A stretch of DNA of 11,076 nucleotides from Bacillota bacterium (GCA_023395575.1 JAEWZA010000248.1:1-11076); one strand, 5' to 3'; positions 1-7,017 are shown, counted from the stretch's first letter. Notes: generated from the letters alone by a model not told the origin. Numbers and translations are program-made.

Positions 1-1962
1 AATTGATATTATAGTTGGTAAGATTTTTAGAAAAACCTTATTGGATAATGTACCGTCCGCACGCTGAACATATAAATCCATGAGACCTCCTTCATGTTCA
101 GGGACTGTAAATTGAAGGGTGTTTTTATTTATATAGGAAGTTACACACTTTTTTCCACCAAGAAAAATTTTATCAGTTTTTTCAAATCTTAAACCGGACA
201 CTGTAATAGATTCGCCAACTTTTGCGTCATACGTACTAAGTGTTGCTATTGCTGGCTCCAACAAAATGGCTTCAATGTCTTCTTTGCTTATTGCAAAGCA
301 TACGTTCTCTAACTGATCACCCCTTTGCCCTTTAGAACCTGGTTTACCGTCAGTTCCATCAAGCCCATTGTTACCAGCTTTTCTTGTTTCCTTACCTTTG
401 TGTTTGCCTAAAGGACCTCCAAACCCTCTAGTCCCTTTTTTACCAGGTTGGCCGGGTTCACCGCCTACTCCCCCTGTTGTACTGACAGAAAATGATTTCA
501 AAAATTCCTGAATAACACTATCTGGTGCATATAGAAGAAATTGTCCTCCCCTTCCACCTGTACCGCCATCTCCACCCTTACCGCCATTTCCACCGTTTCC
601 ACCATGCCCCCCGCAACCAGGTCCGCTTGTGGTAAAAATCCCCAAATCGAATTCCTCAGGCTTACCAGGAGCACCATCTTGACCATTTTGTCCATCTTGA
701 GCAGGTCCGCCTTTGCCACCTTCCATGCCAAACAACTCGAATTTTGGATTACCAATAAGTTCAAGGGTCCATATTTCTATAGCAGGTGCGGGGTCTGGAA
801 TATAGCCAGTAATACCATCTAAACCGTTTGCACCGTTTGCACCCTTGCCATCAGTTTGATTAACATTAAGCGTGCTTAGTGGTGCTAAAGCAGGCATGTT
901 CGGAAGTTTTTTTATATTCCCCGGGTACCCTGGAACAGAAGGTTCTTTTCCTTCCCATGTAAACATTACGTTGGTGCCAACAACAATTTTATTGGCGATA
1001 ATAACAAGACTTTTAACTGAAGATTTTAGAATAATATTGGAGTTATTAGCTATGTGAAGTTCTTTAGCATATATATAGCTTTTATCTAGAAATGTTTGAG
1101 AAGAAAACATCAGTGCATCTGCCTGAGCTATATCATGCTTTCCTAGAGTCCTTGCGGTTCCAGATAATTTATGCATCTCCAGTCTTTTTCCCCTTCGATA
1201 TGCCATACGCACTTTGCTAAAGCTAGTATCTCCACTATAAAGTTGTTTCACCCTTGGAGAAGTTATGCCGTTTTGTGGCACTACGTTTCCTCCGATTGTC
1301 ATTGAGCCCAAATCAGAGAGATTATCTGCATTAATTGCCTTCAAAAGAGAAAGGTGGTTTTTTAACTTGTTTAAATGAACTATATTATCAGAATCTTTCA
1401 ATGATTTACTAGAAACAGAGCTTGCAAGAATTCCTTCACCAGACATATCTGTAACGTCTGTAAAGGTTGTGTATACAGAATTGGCAGGAGGTTGAATGCT
1501 TATAGTATTTCCATTTGTATACTGAGGAGTTGCTACTTCTTCGATTTCAATAGTAAATGTTTCCCATATACCTACTTCACTACGATTAGCCATGACTTCC
1601 CGTCCTCCACCTCCCTCAGCACACATGTATTGCCCATTGCTACATTTAAGTGAAACCAAATCTCCTGTTTTAATTATTCCGCTGCCGTTTGTTTTCTCAA
1701 TTACGAATCTCTCCCAGCTTAATGGAGTATCTTTCGTTGCTATAACCTCTCGTCCTCCGCCTCCTTCAGCACATAAGTATTTGCCGTTATATGCTGTCAT
1801 AAAGATTGCATCACCGCTTAAAAGACCGCCTCCGTTCTCATCAGATACAGTAAAACTTTCCCATATATCTGCGTTAATTCTATTTGCTACAATTTCTCGA
1901 CCACCACCGTCTTCCGCACAAAGATACTGACCATTGTAAGCTTTTAAATGAATTTTTAGCAT
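1..1962 (-). CDS. Fascin-like beta-trefoil / collagen-like / IPT-TIG multidomain protein (3' end outside window)
   Basis: This frame is open for 654 codons from ATG at 1962 to the window edge, so the C-terminus is missing. An AAAGGAG ribosome site lies at 1971-1978. Residues 1-145 hold three repeats about 50 residues apart with the core YNGQYLCAEDGGGRE or close variants (cysteines 15, 64 and 114), each followed by a W-E-x-F motif. This is the pattern of a fascin-like beta-trefoil. Residues 160-370 are beta-rich, and about 310-365 has a beta-helix-like run of alternating hydrophobics. Collagen-like Gly-rich blocks follow at about 372-386, 412-437, 447-473 (almost pure GGx), 497-520 and 532-549. 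Residues 570-650 match an IPT/TIG immunoglobulin-like fold. There is no signal peptide, membrane helix or dockerin in the visible part. Trefoils often bind glycans and collagen-like blocks often form trimeric stalks, so a binding or adhesive role is inferred. Spore-surface or non-classical export are alternatives. Function unknown. Confidence 0.85.
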   Translation of the reverse strand, partial: MLKIHLKAYNGQYLCAEDGGGREIVANRINADIWESFTVSDENGGGLLSGDAIFMTAYNGKYLCAEGGGGREVIATKDTPLSWERFVIEKTNGSGIIKTGDLVSLKCSNGQYMCAEGGGGREVMANRSEVGIWETFTIEIEEVATPQYTNGNTISIQPPANSVYTTFTDVTDMSGEGILASSVSSKSLKDSDNIVHLNKLKNHLSLLKAINADNLSDLGSMTIGGNVVPQNGITSPRVKQLYSGDTSFSKVRMAYRRGKRLEMHKLSGTARTLGKHDIAQADALMFSSQTFLDKSYIYAKELHIANNSNIILKSSVKSLVIIANKIVVGTNVMFTWEGKEPSVPGYPGNIKKLPNMPALAPLSTLNVNQTDGKGANGANGLDGITGYIPDPAPAIEIWTLELIGNPKFELFGMEGGKGGPAQDGQNGQDGAPGKPEEFDLGIFTTSGPGCGGHGGNGGNGGKGGDGGTGGRGGQFLLYAPDSVIQEFLKSFSVSTTGGVGGEPGQPGKKGTRGFGGPLGKHKGKETRKAGNNGLDGTDGKPGSKGQRGDQLENVCFAISKEDIEAILLEPAIATLSTYDAKVGESITVSGLRFEKTDKIFLGGKKCVTSYINKNTLQFTVPEHEGGLMDLYVQRADGTLSNKVFLKILPTIISI

Positions 1963-1993
1963 AATACTTATCTCCTTTAATAAATAAATTAGT

Positions 1994-2023
1994 ATTAAAT
2001 CAGTGATTTAATCCACTGTTCAA
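1994..2023 (-). promoter_or_regulatory. Likely promoter with overlapping 19-bp palindrome upstream of the trefoil/collagen gene
   Basis: On the minus strand TTGAAC (2018-2023) is separated by 18 bp from TTTAAT (1994-1999), a plausible sigma-A promoter. A perfect palindrome, ATTAAATCA-C-TGATTTAAT on the minus strand, spans 1994-2012 and covers the -10 hexamer. It sits about 30 bp before the start codon. A second overlapping inverted repeat, CAGTG/CACTG, lies in the spacer. A repressor operator is a reasonable inference, but no regulator gene is visible nearby. Confidence 0.4.
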
Positions 2024-2285
2024 CCCATAAAGTATAAAGTCTAAATGGTTATTCTTTCTGCAACAAACCATGTTTCTAGCTGTATTAAAATTAATCATTA
2101 TTCAACCACAGGCATTATGAAGGGCAACTACATCTGCTCCCATTTCTATAATTGAGAATTTTTATGCCTTTACAAAACCAGAAAAACTTATTGCATTCTT
2201 TTGCTTAGAACTTCAGCTATTCAATATGGTAGGCTTACAGTAACATAACAAATATGCCAAAAAGCCGCACGGTTACTTTTAATAT
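2013..2285. other. Intergenic stretch without a supported gene
   Basis: About 270 bp between the peptide gene ending at 2286 and the promoter of the trefoil/collagen gene. All six frames are broken by stops. The only protein-like trace is a minus-strand run of 19 codons near 2108-2164 (IIEMGADVVALHNACG then stop) with no start or ribosome site. I see no hairpin good enough to call a terminator after the 36-codon peptide gene; a loose GTAAC/GTTAC pairing near 2240-2276 is too weak. Confidence 0.5.
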
Positions 2286-2396
2286 TCACTTGCACATATA
2301 CACTAATAAAAATAAACAAGCCTGTAACACGGCAATATAAGATTGTTTTAAAGTACTACTTTCATAGAAATATTTAATTATTTCTTTATTATCCAT
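2286..2396 (-). CDS. Short peptide gene, 36 aa, paralogue of the 47-aa neighbour
   Basis: The gene starts at ATG 2396 with AAGGG about 6 nt upstream and stops at TGA 2286-2288. The peptide begins MDNKEIIKYFYESS and ends in a hydrophobic stretch (YIAVLQACLFLLVYMCK) with two cysteines. Its first 12 codons match the start of the peptide gene at 2536-2679 at 32 of 36 bases by hand count, after which the two diverge. It is too short for most gene callers. A conserved N-terminus with a variable C-terminus fits a precursor or signalling peptide. It could equally be a small membrane peptide or a decayed 5' fragment of a longer gene. Function unknown. Confidence 0.4.
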   Translation of the reverse strand: MDNKEIIKYFYESSTLKQSYIAVLQACLFLLVYMCK

Positions 2397-2440
2397 AAGG
2401 TTCCCTTATATACTTTTATTAACATTTATTAATATTTTAT

Positions 2441-2490
2441 CATAAAATATTATAAAATAGGAGTATTTAGCATAAAACATTATAAAATAG
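2441..2490. repeat. 20-bp direct repeat, 30-bp period, two copies
   Basis: CATAAAATATTATAAAATAG at 2441-2460 recurs at 2471-2490 with a single base change. Read on the minus strand each copy contains TATAAT, so the pair may provide alternative -10 elements for the 36-codon peptide gene. No good -35 hexamer was found at the right distance. Confidence 0.45.
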
Positions 2491-2493
2491 AAT

Positions 2494-2536
2494 AAGTTGC
2501 GATTTATGAATATTAATTCATCATAATTCGCAACTT
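2494..2536 (-). terminator. Hairpin after the 47-aa peptide gene
   Basis: AAGTTGCGA (2494-2502) pairs with TCGCAACTT (2528-2536), with further partial pairing inward. It begins at the stop codon of the 47-codon gene. The following minus-strand sequence is T-rich but interrupted (ATTCTATTTTA), so it may be a weak terminator or a processing/attenuation hairpin ahead of the second peptide gene. Confidence 0.45.
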
Positions 2537-2679
2537 TATGTGTGAATATAGCACATTTCTACAATTAAGTTATTAAATATACAAGATGTGTATATTGCTA
2601 TATCTTTAAGAACCTCATCAATTAGGTTATTTGAAATAACATATTCATAGAAATATTTGATTTTTTCTTTAATATCCAA
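2536..2679 (-). CDS. Short peptide gene, 47 aa, TTG start
   Basis: A clean AGGAG sits 8 nt upstream of TTG at 2679, and the frame stops at TAA 2536-2538. The peptide begins (M)DIKEKIKYFYEYVISNN and contains two cysteines in its C-terminal part (YTSCIFNN, VEMCYIHT). Its N-terminus matches that of the peptide encoded at 2286-2396. The good ribosome site, TTG start at the aligned position and following hairpin argue for real expression. The gene lies just past the terminator of the chemoreceptor gene, so it probably has its own promoter in the AT-rich 2680-2790 stretch. I do not recognise the family. Confidence 0.45.
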   Translation of the reverse strand: MDIKEKIKYFYEYVISNNLIDEVLKDIAIYTSCIFNNLIVEMCYIHT

Positions 2680-2784
2680 AAGACATGCTCCTAAACAATA
2701 TTAATAATATATACAAAAGTTATATATAATAAAAAAACTACATTTATATCATCTAGAGCTTTATCGCATATTTTCACAAAACAA

Positions 2785-2826
2785 GCAATAAAAAAGATGG
2801 AGTCTGCTACTAGGCTCCATCTTTTT
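2785..2826 (-). terminator. Rho-independent terminator after the chemoreceptor gene
   Basis: GATGGAG (2796-2802) pairs with CTCCATC (2814-2820), flanked by A-rich and T-rich tails that extend the stem. On the minus strand the hairpin is followed by TTTTTTATT. It lies just past the stop codon at 2864. The A/T tails on both sides mean it could also work for plus-strand transcription. Confidence 0.85.
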
Positions 2827-2863
2827 ATGCGTCGCTTTTTTATAGTCTGCCTTTCTACTTAAG

Positions 2864-4754
2864 TTATACCTTAAACCTTGAAACAAGATTAATTAGCATA
2901 TCAGATTTTTCCTTTGCCAAATCTGCATTTTCTTTTACTGTATTTGACATTTGCGTAATCAATGACGCTCTCTGTGCAATATTAGATGCTCCCTGAGCCT
3001 CTTCATTTGATGAATTTGAAATATCTTCAATCGCCTTAACCATATTTTGCATAGAGGCAAGTAGTTCTTCAGAGGTAGCACTAAAATCACTTACAATATC
3101 GCTTATATTAGCGGAACTTTCATTATATTGCTCACTTGAACTAACCAAATACTCATAATCTAGCATTACCTTTTTATCAATGAAGTCCATAATTTCTCCA
3201 GAACTGCTTGATAGAACCTGTACTGCTTTCAAAATGACATTTGCTACTTCCTGAATACTTGAAACTGTTGACTTTGAGCCTTCAGCCAATTTTCTTATTT
3301 CATCAGCAACAACTGCAAAACCTTTTCCAGCCTCTCCTGCTCTTGCTGCCTCAATTGATGCGTTTAGTGCCAAAAGATTTGTTTGAGTAGTTATATCTAG
3401 TATTGACTGTGAAAGTACATGTATCTGCTCTACTGCTTTTGATTGTTCAATCGCATTCTGCAAATCATTTTTATTTCTAACATAAATCTCCATCGCAGTT
3501 TCCTTGGATGTTAATGCATTTTTCTTCATCTCACCAGACATAGTGCTTACATTATTTACTGTGATTGTACCTTCATGTGCTTTTGCAGCAATAGACTCTA
3601 TTGCGGCTTCTATCTCTCCAGCAGTAGCATTCATTTCTTCTGTAGAAGCAGCAGTCTGTTCTGTTCCTGCTGACATTTCTTGAGTGGTAGAGGATATTTC
3701 CTCTATTTTTAAATTAAGTTCATCAACTTCTGAATTAATACTTGTAAGCATCTGGCTAACATCTGATGATTTGATTATAATATCCTTTACAATGCTTCTT
3801 AATGATTCTTGCATAGCTTCCATAGATTTAGCCAATACACCAATTTCATCTTTATTTTTCGTGTATTTCTTTGGTACCTCAATTGAGAAATTTCCTTCTG
3901 CTAAAACCTTCATATGATTAGAGGCTAACTCTATAGGTTTACAAAAACCTCTAGCAATAAAAAATGTTAATAATAAACTTACTAAGAGAAAAGCAATTGA
4001 AATATTTATCATAATATATAATAGATAAGTTACCTTTTCCATAGCTACAGATTTTGGTATGGTTATGGCCAGCGACCAATCAGTTCCATTTACAGCTGAA
4101 TAGCCCACATATTTATTACCATTATAATTATAATCACCAACACCTGTCTTTCCTTCTGTCATTTCTTTCATAACTGCCGCCATTTGTTCAAGAGATGAAT
4201 CTTTTTCAACTTCAGTAAATACATTATAGCCTTCAAGAACTAAGTTTTTATCCTTATGGGCAATAGTAGTACCCTCCTTATTAATCATAAAGGCCGATGA
4301 ATCATCCCCAAATTTAATATTACTTACCAAATTGCTTAACTCGTTGCCGTCGCGCACGGAAAGCACCACTCCTATTATATTTTCTTGATCATCCATAACA
4401 GGAACTGCAAAGGCAACTACCATACCATTTGTTACCTTACTTATAAATGGATTGGAAGCTGTACATTGTAGCTTCTTTTTCAAGAAATGCAAGTTTTTCA
4501 CTTATAGGTACATTAGGATTCTTTATAACATCTATTTGAGCATATGCTTCAACTACATTTAGTTCGCTCGCAACTTTGCTGGAAATAACCTCTGCAGACT
4601 CTTTTGTTACTAGCGTAAGAGATTCATCTATTTTTGATGACAGTGCATCAGATGATATATAATATGCAATACCCCCAAGCCCAATACACACAGCAAAAAT
4701 TAATAATCCAAAATACAAAGTTAATTTAGTTTTAATACTTTTTAGTTGTAACAT
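2864..4754 (-). pseudogene. Methyl-accepting chemotaxis protein, broken by a frameshifting deletion in the Cache domain
   Basis: ATG 4754 has AGGAGG 6 nt upstream and encodes an N-terminal membrane helix (about residues 10-32) and the start of a periplasm-facing Cache sensor. That frame ends at a stop at 4437. A second frame, open down to 2864, carries the rest of the sensor (VTNGMVVAFAVPVMDD, SAFMINKEGTTIAHK), the second membrane helix, a HAMP domain (CKPIELASNHMKVLAEGNF) and a full signalling domain with the hairpin-tip core DITTQTNLLALNASIEAARA. Related receptors carry several tens of residues between KEAT and the segment corresponding to FISKVTNG. Here those parts are almost adjacent and out of frame near 4455-4475. 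The second frame opens with a GTG lacking a ribosome site, so no functional receptor is expected. A gene promoter and terminator remain. A sequencing error cannot explain the missing residues, though it could affect the frame. Confidence 0.85.
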
Positions 4755-4796
4755 AAATTCCCTCCTGTAATGTCAAACTACATATTGGTTAACATA

Positions 4797-4826
4797 ATTA
4801 TATCATGTTCAAATAATAATTGTCGA
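4797..4826 (-). promoter_or_regulatory. Sigma-A type promoter for the chemoreceptor gene
   Basis: On the minus strand TCGACA (4821-4826) lies 18 bp before TATAAT (4797-4802), about 43 bp upstream of the start codon at 4754. No flagellar sigma-D pattern (TAAA and GCCGAT) was seen. Confidence 0.5.
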
Positions 4827-4942
4827 ATTTTAGTGTAATTCCATAAATTACTACTAATTAACTCATAAGTTTACTTTTAGCTAAAATCAATTACTATTTA
4901 TAACAGTTATTCATTCCGATTGCTTATACCTTACACAAGTCA

Positions 4943-4996
4943 TAAAAAACCGCATAATACTTCGTTTTATTTTTAAAAGCAGAGAGTATCATGCGG
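4943..4996 (-). terminator. Rho-independent terminator closing the EcsC-MFS operon
   Basis: CCGCATAATACT (4950-4961) pairs with AGTATCATGCGG (4985-4996) with one mismatch. On the minus strand it is followed by TTTTTTA. It lies about 55 bp past the stop of the 110-residue gene and separates the operon from the chemoreceptor promoter. Confidence 0.85.
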
Positions 4997-5050
4997 CGGC
5001 AAGATTTAATTATTGAATTGTCAATGTCCGAAATCAAGAAATATAAACAT

Positions 5051-5383
5051 TCAAAAAAGCAATAAGCCACAACCATATGATAACGAATTTAAAACTGTAG
5101 ATATTAAAATAGACTTTTTAGCGTTAAAGCCGCACAATAAACGGATTATATAAGCTTCAATGATAACAACACCAATTTCTAAAAATACTATTGATAATTT
5201 GTATACAAATCCCCCAAAAATCTGTCCAGCTCCTAATGCTATTAGGTTTACTGCAGGATTAGTTAACAGATTGCATAGAAAAACATAGTACACAAACTGC
5301 TTTGATTTATAAATCAAAAACATGCATGTGCACTCAATAAGTACTGTTAATATAAAAGCTAATAAAAAGTAAACGCAAATCAT
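5051..5383 (-). CDS. Small polytopic membrane protein, 110 aa, unknown family
   Basis: The start ATG (5383) overlaps the stop of the upstream small-protein gene as ATGA, with AAGGA 9 nt before it, so the two are translationally coupled. The protein has three to four hydrophobic helices and almost no soluble part. Polar motifs stand out inside the membrane segments: CNLLTNPAVNLIALG (about 37-51), LEIGVVIIEAYIIRLL (about 68-83) and STVLNSLSYGCG (about 95-106). The N-x-x-T-N-P, E-x(6)-E and N-x-x-S pattern suggests a defined family with functional polar residues rather than a random hydrophobic frame. It is the last gene of the operon. I do not recognise a name, and its role is unknown. Confidence 0.8.
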   Translation of the reverse strand: MICVYFLLAFILTVLIECTCMFLIYKSKQFVYYVFLCNLLTNPAVNLIALGAGQIFGGFVYKLSIVFLEIGVVIIEAYIIRLLCGFNAKKSILISTVLNSLSYGCGLLLF

Positions 5384-5592
5384 AGTTCAGAGTCCTTATG
5401 CTTTTCAATTTCTTTTTGAATTTCAGAATTCTTTTTTTCTGCCCTTTTAACTAGTATCCCAGCAGTTATTATTGCAGCTGCAACCCCAAAAATCATAATA
5501 AATCTTAAAATAAAATCTGCCGTTGTAGCTGGTGGACTCATAGGGGTTAGTACATCACATAGACTATTTTGATAATTCACTAATTGATTCAT
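5380..5592 (-). CDS. Small single-helix membrane protein, 70 aa (copy A)
   Basis: The start is ATG 5592, with AAAAAGGAG 11 nt upstream. The stop overlaps the start of the 110-residue gene. The sequence begins MNQLVNYQNSLCDVLTP, has one hydrophobic helix at about residues 28-50 (ending AAIITAGILVKR), and a highly charged tail rich in Lys and Glu. This is the intact copy: its tail and the ATGA coupling to the next gene are preserved. In the ancestral layout it followed directly on the full MFS gene, so it is probably an accessory or partner of that transporter or of the 110-residue membrane protein. It has no similarity to a family I can name. Confidence 0.75.
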   Translation of the reverse strand: MNQLVNYQNSLCDVLTPMSPPATTADFILRFIMIFGVAAAIITAGILVKRAEKKNSEIQKEIEKHKDSEL

Positions 5593-5749
5593 TAATATAT
5601 CCTCTCCTTTTTGGGTTTTCTATTGAAATATAAATACAAATAGTAGAAACCAGTATAAGTATCGGTAGTACTACTTTTATCATGTTATCTGGCAATGTAA
5701 ATATAAATATAGGAATATCACCAATTAACAATGCAAGCGTTGTCAATTC
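5564..5749 (-). pseudogene. Orphan C-terminal fragment of the MFS transporter (duplication remnant)
   Basis: About 60 codons from 5746 to the stop at 5564 match the C-terminus of the MFS protein encoded at 5938-7017, with 6 differences in 60 residues. It carries the last one to two transmembrane helices (PILILVSTICIYISIENPKR). The first possible start is TTG, with no ribosome site upstream, and the fragment begins at the duplication junction. It is therefore a by-product of the tandem duplication. Its remaining value may be that it carries the ribosome site and 5' end of the small-protein gene copy A, which overlaps it. Confidence 0.85.
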
Positions 5750-6132
5750 AAACGCGAATCATAGCTTAGTGTCTTGATGCTTTTCGATTTGTTTTTGAAT
5801 TGCAGAATTCTTTTTTTCCTCTTTTAACTAGTATCCCAGCAGTGATTATTGCAGCTGCAACACCAACTAGCATAGCAACTCTTAAAATAAGATCAACAGT
5901 TGTGATTGGACCATAAGGTGGTAACATATCACAAAGACTATTTTGATAATTCATTAATTGATTCATTAATATATCCACTCCTTTTTGGGTTTTCTATTGA
6001 AATATAAATACAAATAGTCGAAACCAGTATAAGTATCGGTAGTATTATTTTTATCATGTTATCTGGCAAGGTAAATAAAAATATAGGAATATTGCCAATT
6101 AACAAGGCAAGTGTTGTCAATCCAAACGCGAA
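5750..6132. repeat. Tandem duplication, copy B (upstream copy)
   Basis: This segment pairs with 5371-5749. It contains the small-protein gene at 5766-5966 and the 3' end of the full-length MFS gene. The right boundary is AAACGCGAAGCCC, inside MFS codons. The junction carries the first codons of the 110-residue gene (ATGATTCGCGTTT) fused to MFS sequence, which shows that the breakpoints were early in that gene and within the MFS gene. Confidence 0.9.
5766..5966 (-). CDS. Small single-helix membrane protein, 66 aa (copy B, frameshifted tail)
   Basis: I place the start at ATG 5966, 11 nt after AAAAAGGAG, matching copy A. An upstream in-frame GTG touches the ribosome site and is unlikely. The start overlaps the MFS 3' end by 29 nt. 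The N-terminus MNQLMNYQNSLCDMLPP and the helix ending AAIITAGILVKR match copy A. After KR, a 2-nt deletion relative to copy A shifts the frame and gives a different basic tail (GKKEFCNSKTNRKASRH). The coupling to the 110-residue gene is lost. It is either a decaying duplicate or a variant with a new tail. Being adjacent to the full MFS gene, it is still likely translated. Confidence 0.65.
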   Translation of the reverse strand: MNQLMNYQNSLCDMLPPYGPITTVDLILRVAMLVGVAAAIITAGILVKRGKKEFCNSKTNRKASRH

Positions 6133-7017
6133 GCCCGGCTGATTTTTTAGCTGCGAAGCTATTCCCCAAAGGGTTATTGACATCGTAATATTAAACATAA
6201 CAAGACCTATTGAACATAATGCTATATTATTGTTGAAGGTGCATAATAACGGGATTGACACTAATAATGATAAGACGCCTACATTTCTTGCTCCGAAATA
6301 ATCTGCAAGAATACCTCCCCCAAATTTACCTATAAAAGCACAAATGCTTGGCAAAAGGACTAAGAAAGTATTTGTTTTCCATAAAATTGGTGTTTGAAAG
6401 CCAACATAGGAGCGTACAATAATTGAAATAAAGCATAAATAAATAATTATCTTTCCATTGGTAACAATAGGCTTTGATACATTTTGATTATCAAAATTGG
6501 GTATTGCCTTTTCTTTATCCAAAGAGCAATAGAAGCCAATTGCATAACTACATCCCAATAAAAGTATTACAATTATCCAAAATGGAACTTCATTCCTTCC
6601 GGCAATAGTCCCCAGTGCTACACCAATAGCACCTGATGAAACAAAAATACCGCATCTAGCCATTTTCCCTGCTGAATAAACCAAGGAATTAATTCCACCA
6701 CCGATATGAAAGCTAGCGTTTCCCACCGCACAAAATAATAGCGCCAACCACGGTAAAAATCCTAGCACAACTCCTACACAAACAAGTAAGCCTCCAATAA
6801 AAGCTATCTTAGAGTGTTCAATAGAGCGCATATCCACAAAATATCCAATAACCATCTGTAATCCAAACGCTAGAATATTATATAATAAGAAGCCTAATGT
6901 TATGGTCATAGGATCTTCAATTTGCCTGCTGAATGTACCCATTAAAACATAAAAACATGATAAATCCACTACCATATGAGATATGGTGTAGACAGTAAGT
7001 GACGTTTTGTTATTCAT
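5938..7017 (-). CDS. Major facilitator superfamily transporter, 359 aa
   Basis: The start ATG 7017 has GAGG 6 nt upstream. A TTG at 7029 is in frame but sits too close to its ribosome-like sequence. The protein is hydrophobic throughout with about 11-12 helices. MFS loop motifs are visible at GYFVDMRS (58-65) and GKFGGGILADYFGARNVGVL (230-249). An H-x-x-x-D near the N-terminus (H14, D18) and GNASFHIGGG (99-108) resemble the fosmidomycin-resistance-like branch of MFS carriers, which is a weak inference. It is shorter than a typical 400-residue carrier but has both halves. The substrate cannot be read from sequence. It follows the zinc-ribbon gene by 8 nt and overlaps the small-protein gene. 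Confidence 0.85.
   Translation of the reverse strand: MNNKTSLTVYTISHMVVDLSCFYVLMGTFSRQIEDPMTITLGFLLYNILAFGLQMVIGYFVDMRSIEHSKIAFIGGLLVCVGVVLGFLPWLALLFCAVGNASFHIGGGINSLVYSAGKMARCGIFVSSGAIGVALGTIAGRNEVPFWIIVILLLGCSYAIGFYCSLDKEKAIPNFDNQNVSKPIVTNGKIIIYLCFISIIVRSYVGFQTPILWKTNTFLVLLPSICAFIGKFGGGILADYFGARNVGVLSLLVSIPLLCTFNNNIALCSIGLVMFNITMSITLWGIASQLKNQPGFAFGLTTLALLIGNIPIFLFTLPDNMIKIILPILILVSTICIYISIENPKRSGYINESINELSK

Larger units (their letters stand above)
5371..5749. repeat. Tandem duplication, copy A (downstream copy)
   Basis: This segment aligns with 5750-6132 over its whole length. It contains the small-protein gene at 5380-5592 and the last 60 codons of an MFS gene. The left boundary is AAACGCAAATCATAG and the junction at 5750 is AAACGCGAATCATAG. 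By hand count the MFS-tail part is about 93% identical between copies, and the small-protein part about 83% with two small indels. Confidence 0.9.

Noticed and set aside
541..822. Plus-strand open frame opposite the Gly-rich blocks, and the minus-strand frame 498-764
   Set aside because: Both are shadows of the repetitive Gly-codon sequence of the trefoil/collagen gene. That gene's frame is open over all 1962 bp and matches recognisable domains.
1592..1930. Plus-strand frame with a repeated SRPPPPSAH motif
   Set aside because: It is the antisense image of the three GGGGRE trefoil repeats, with no ribosome site.
2108..2164. Minus-strand fragment IIEMGADVVALHNACG, reminiscent of the core of 3-hexulose-6-phosphate synthase-like enzymes
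   Set aside because: Only 19 codons between stops, no start, and no further matching segment on either side; chance similarity cannot be excluded.
2286..2679. AgrD-type or lanthipeptide precursor identity for the paired peptides
   Set aside because: No AgrB, sensor kinase, or modification enzyme lies nearby, and the typical core motifs are absent, so only a generic peptide call is made.
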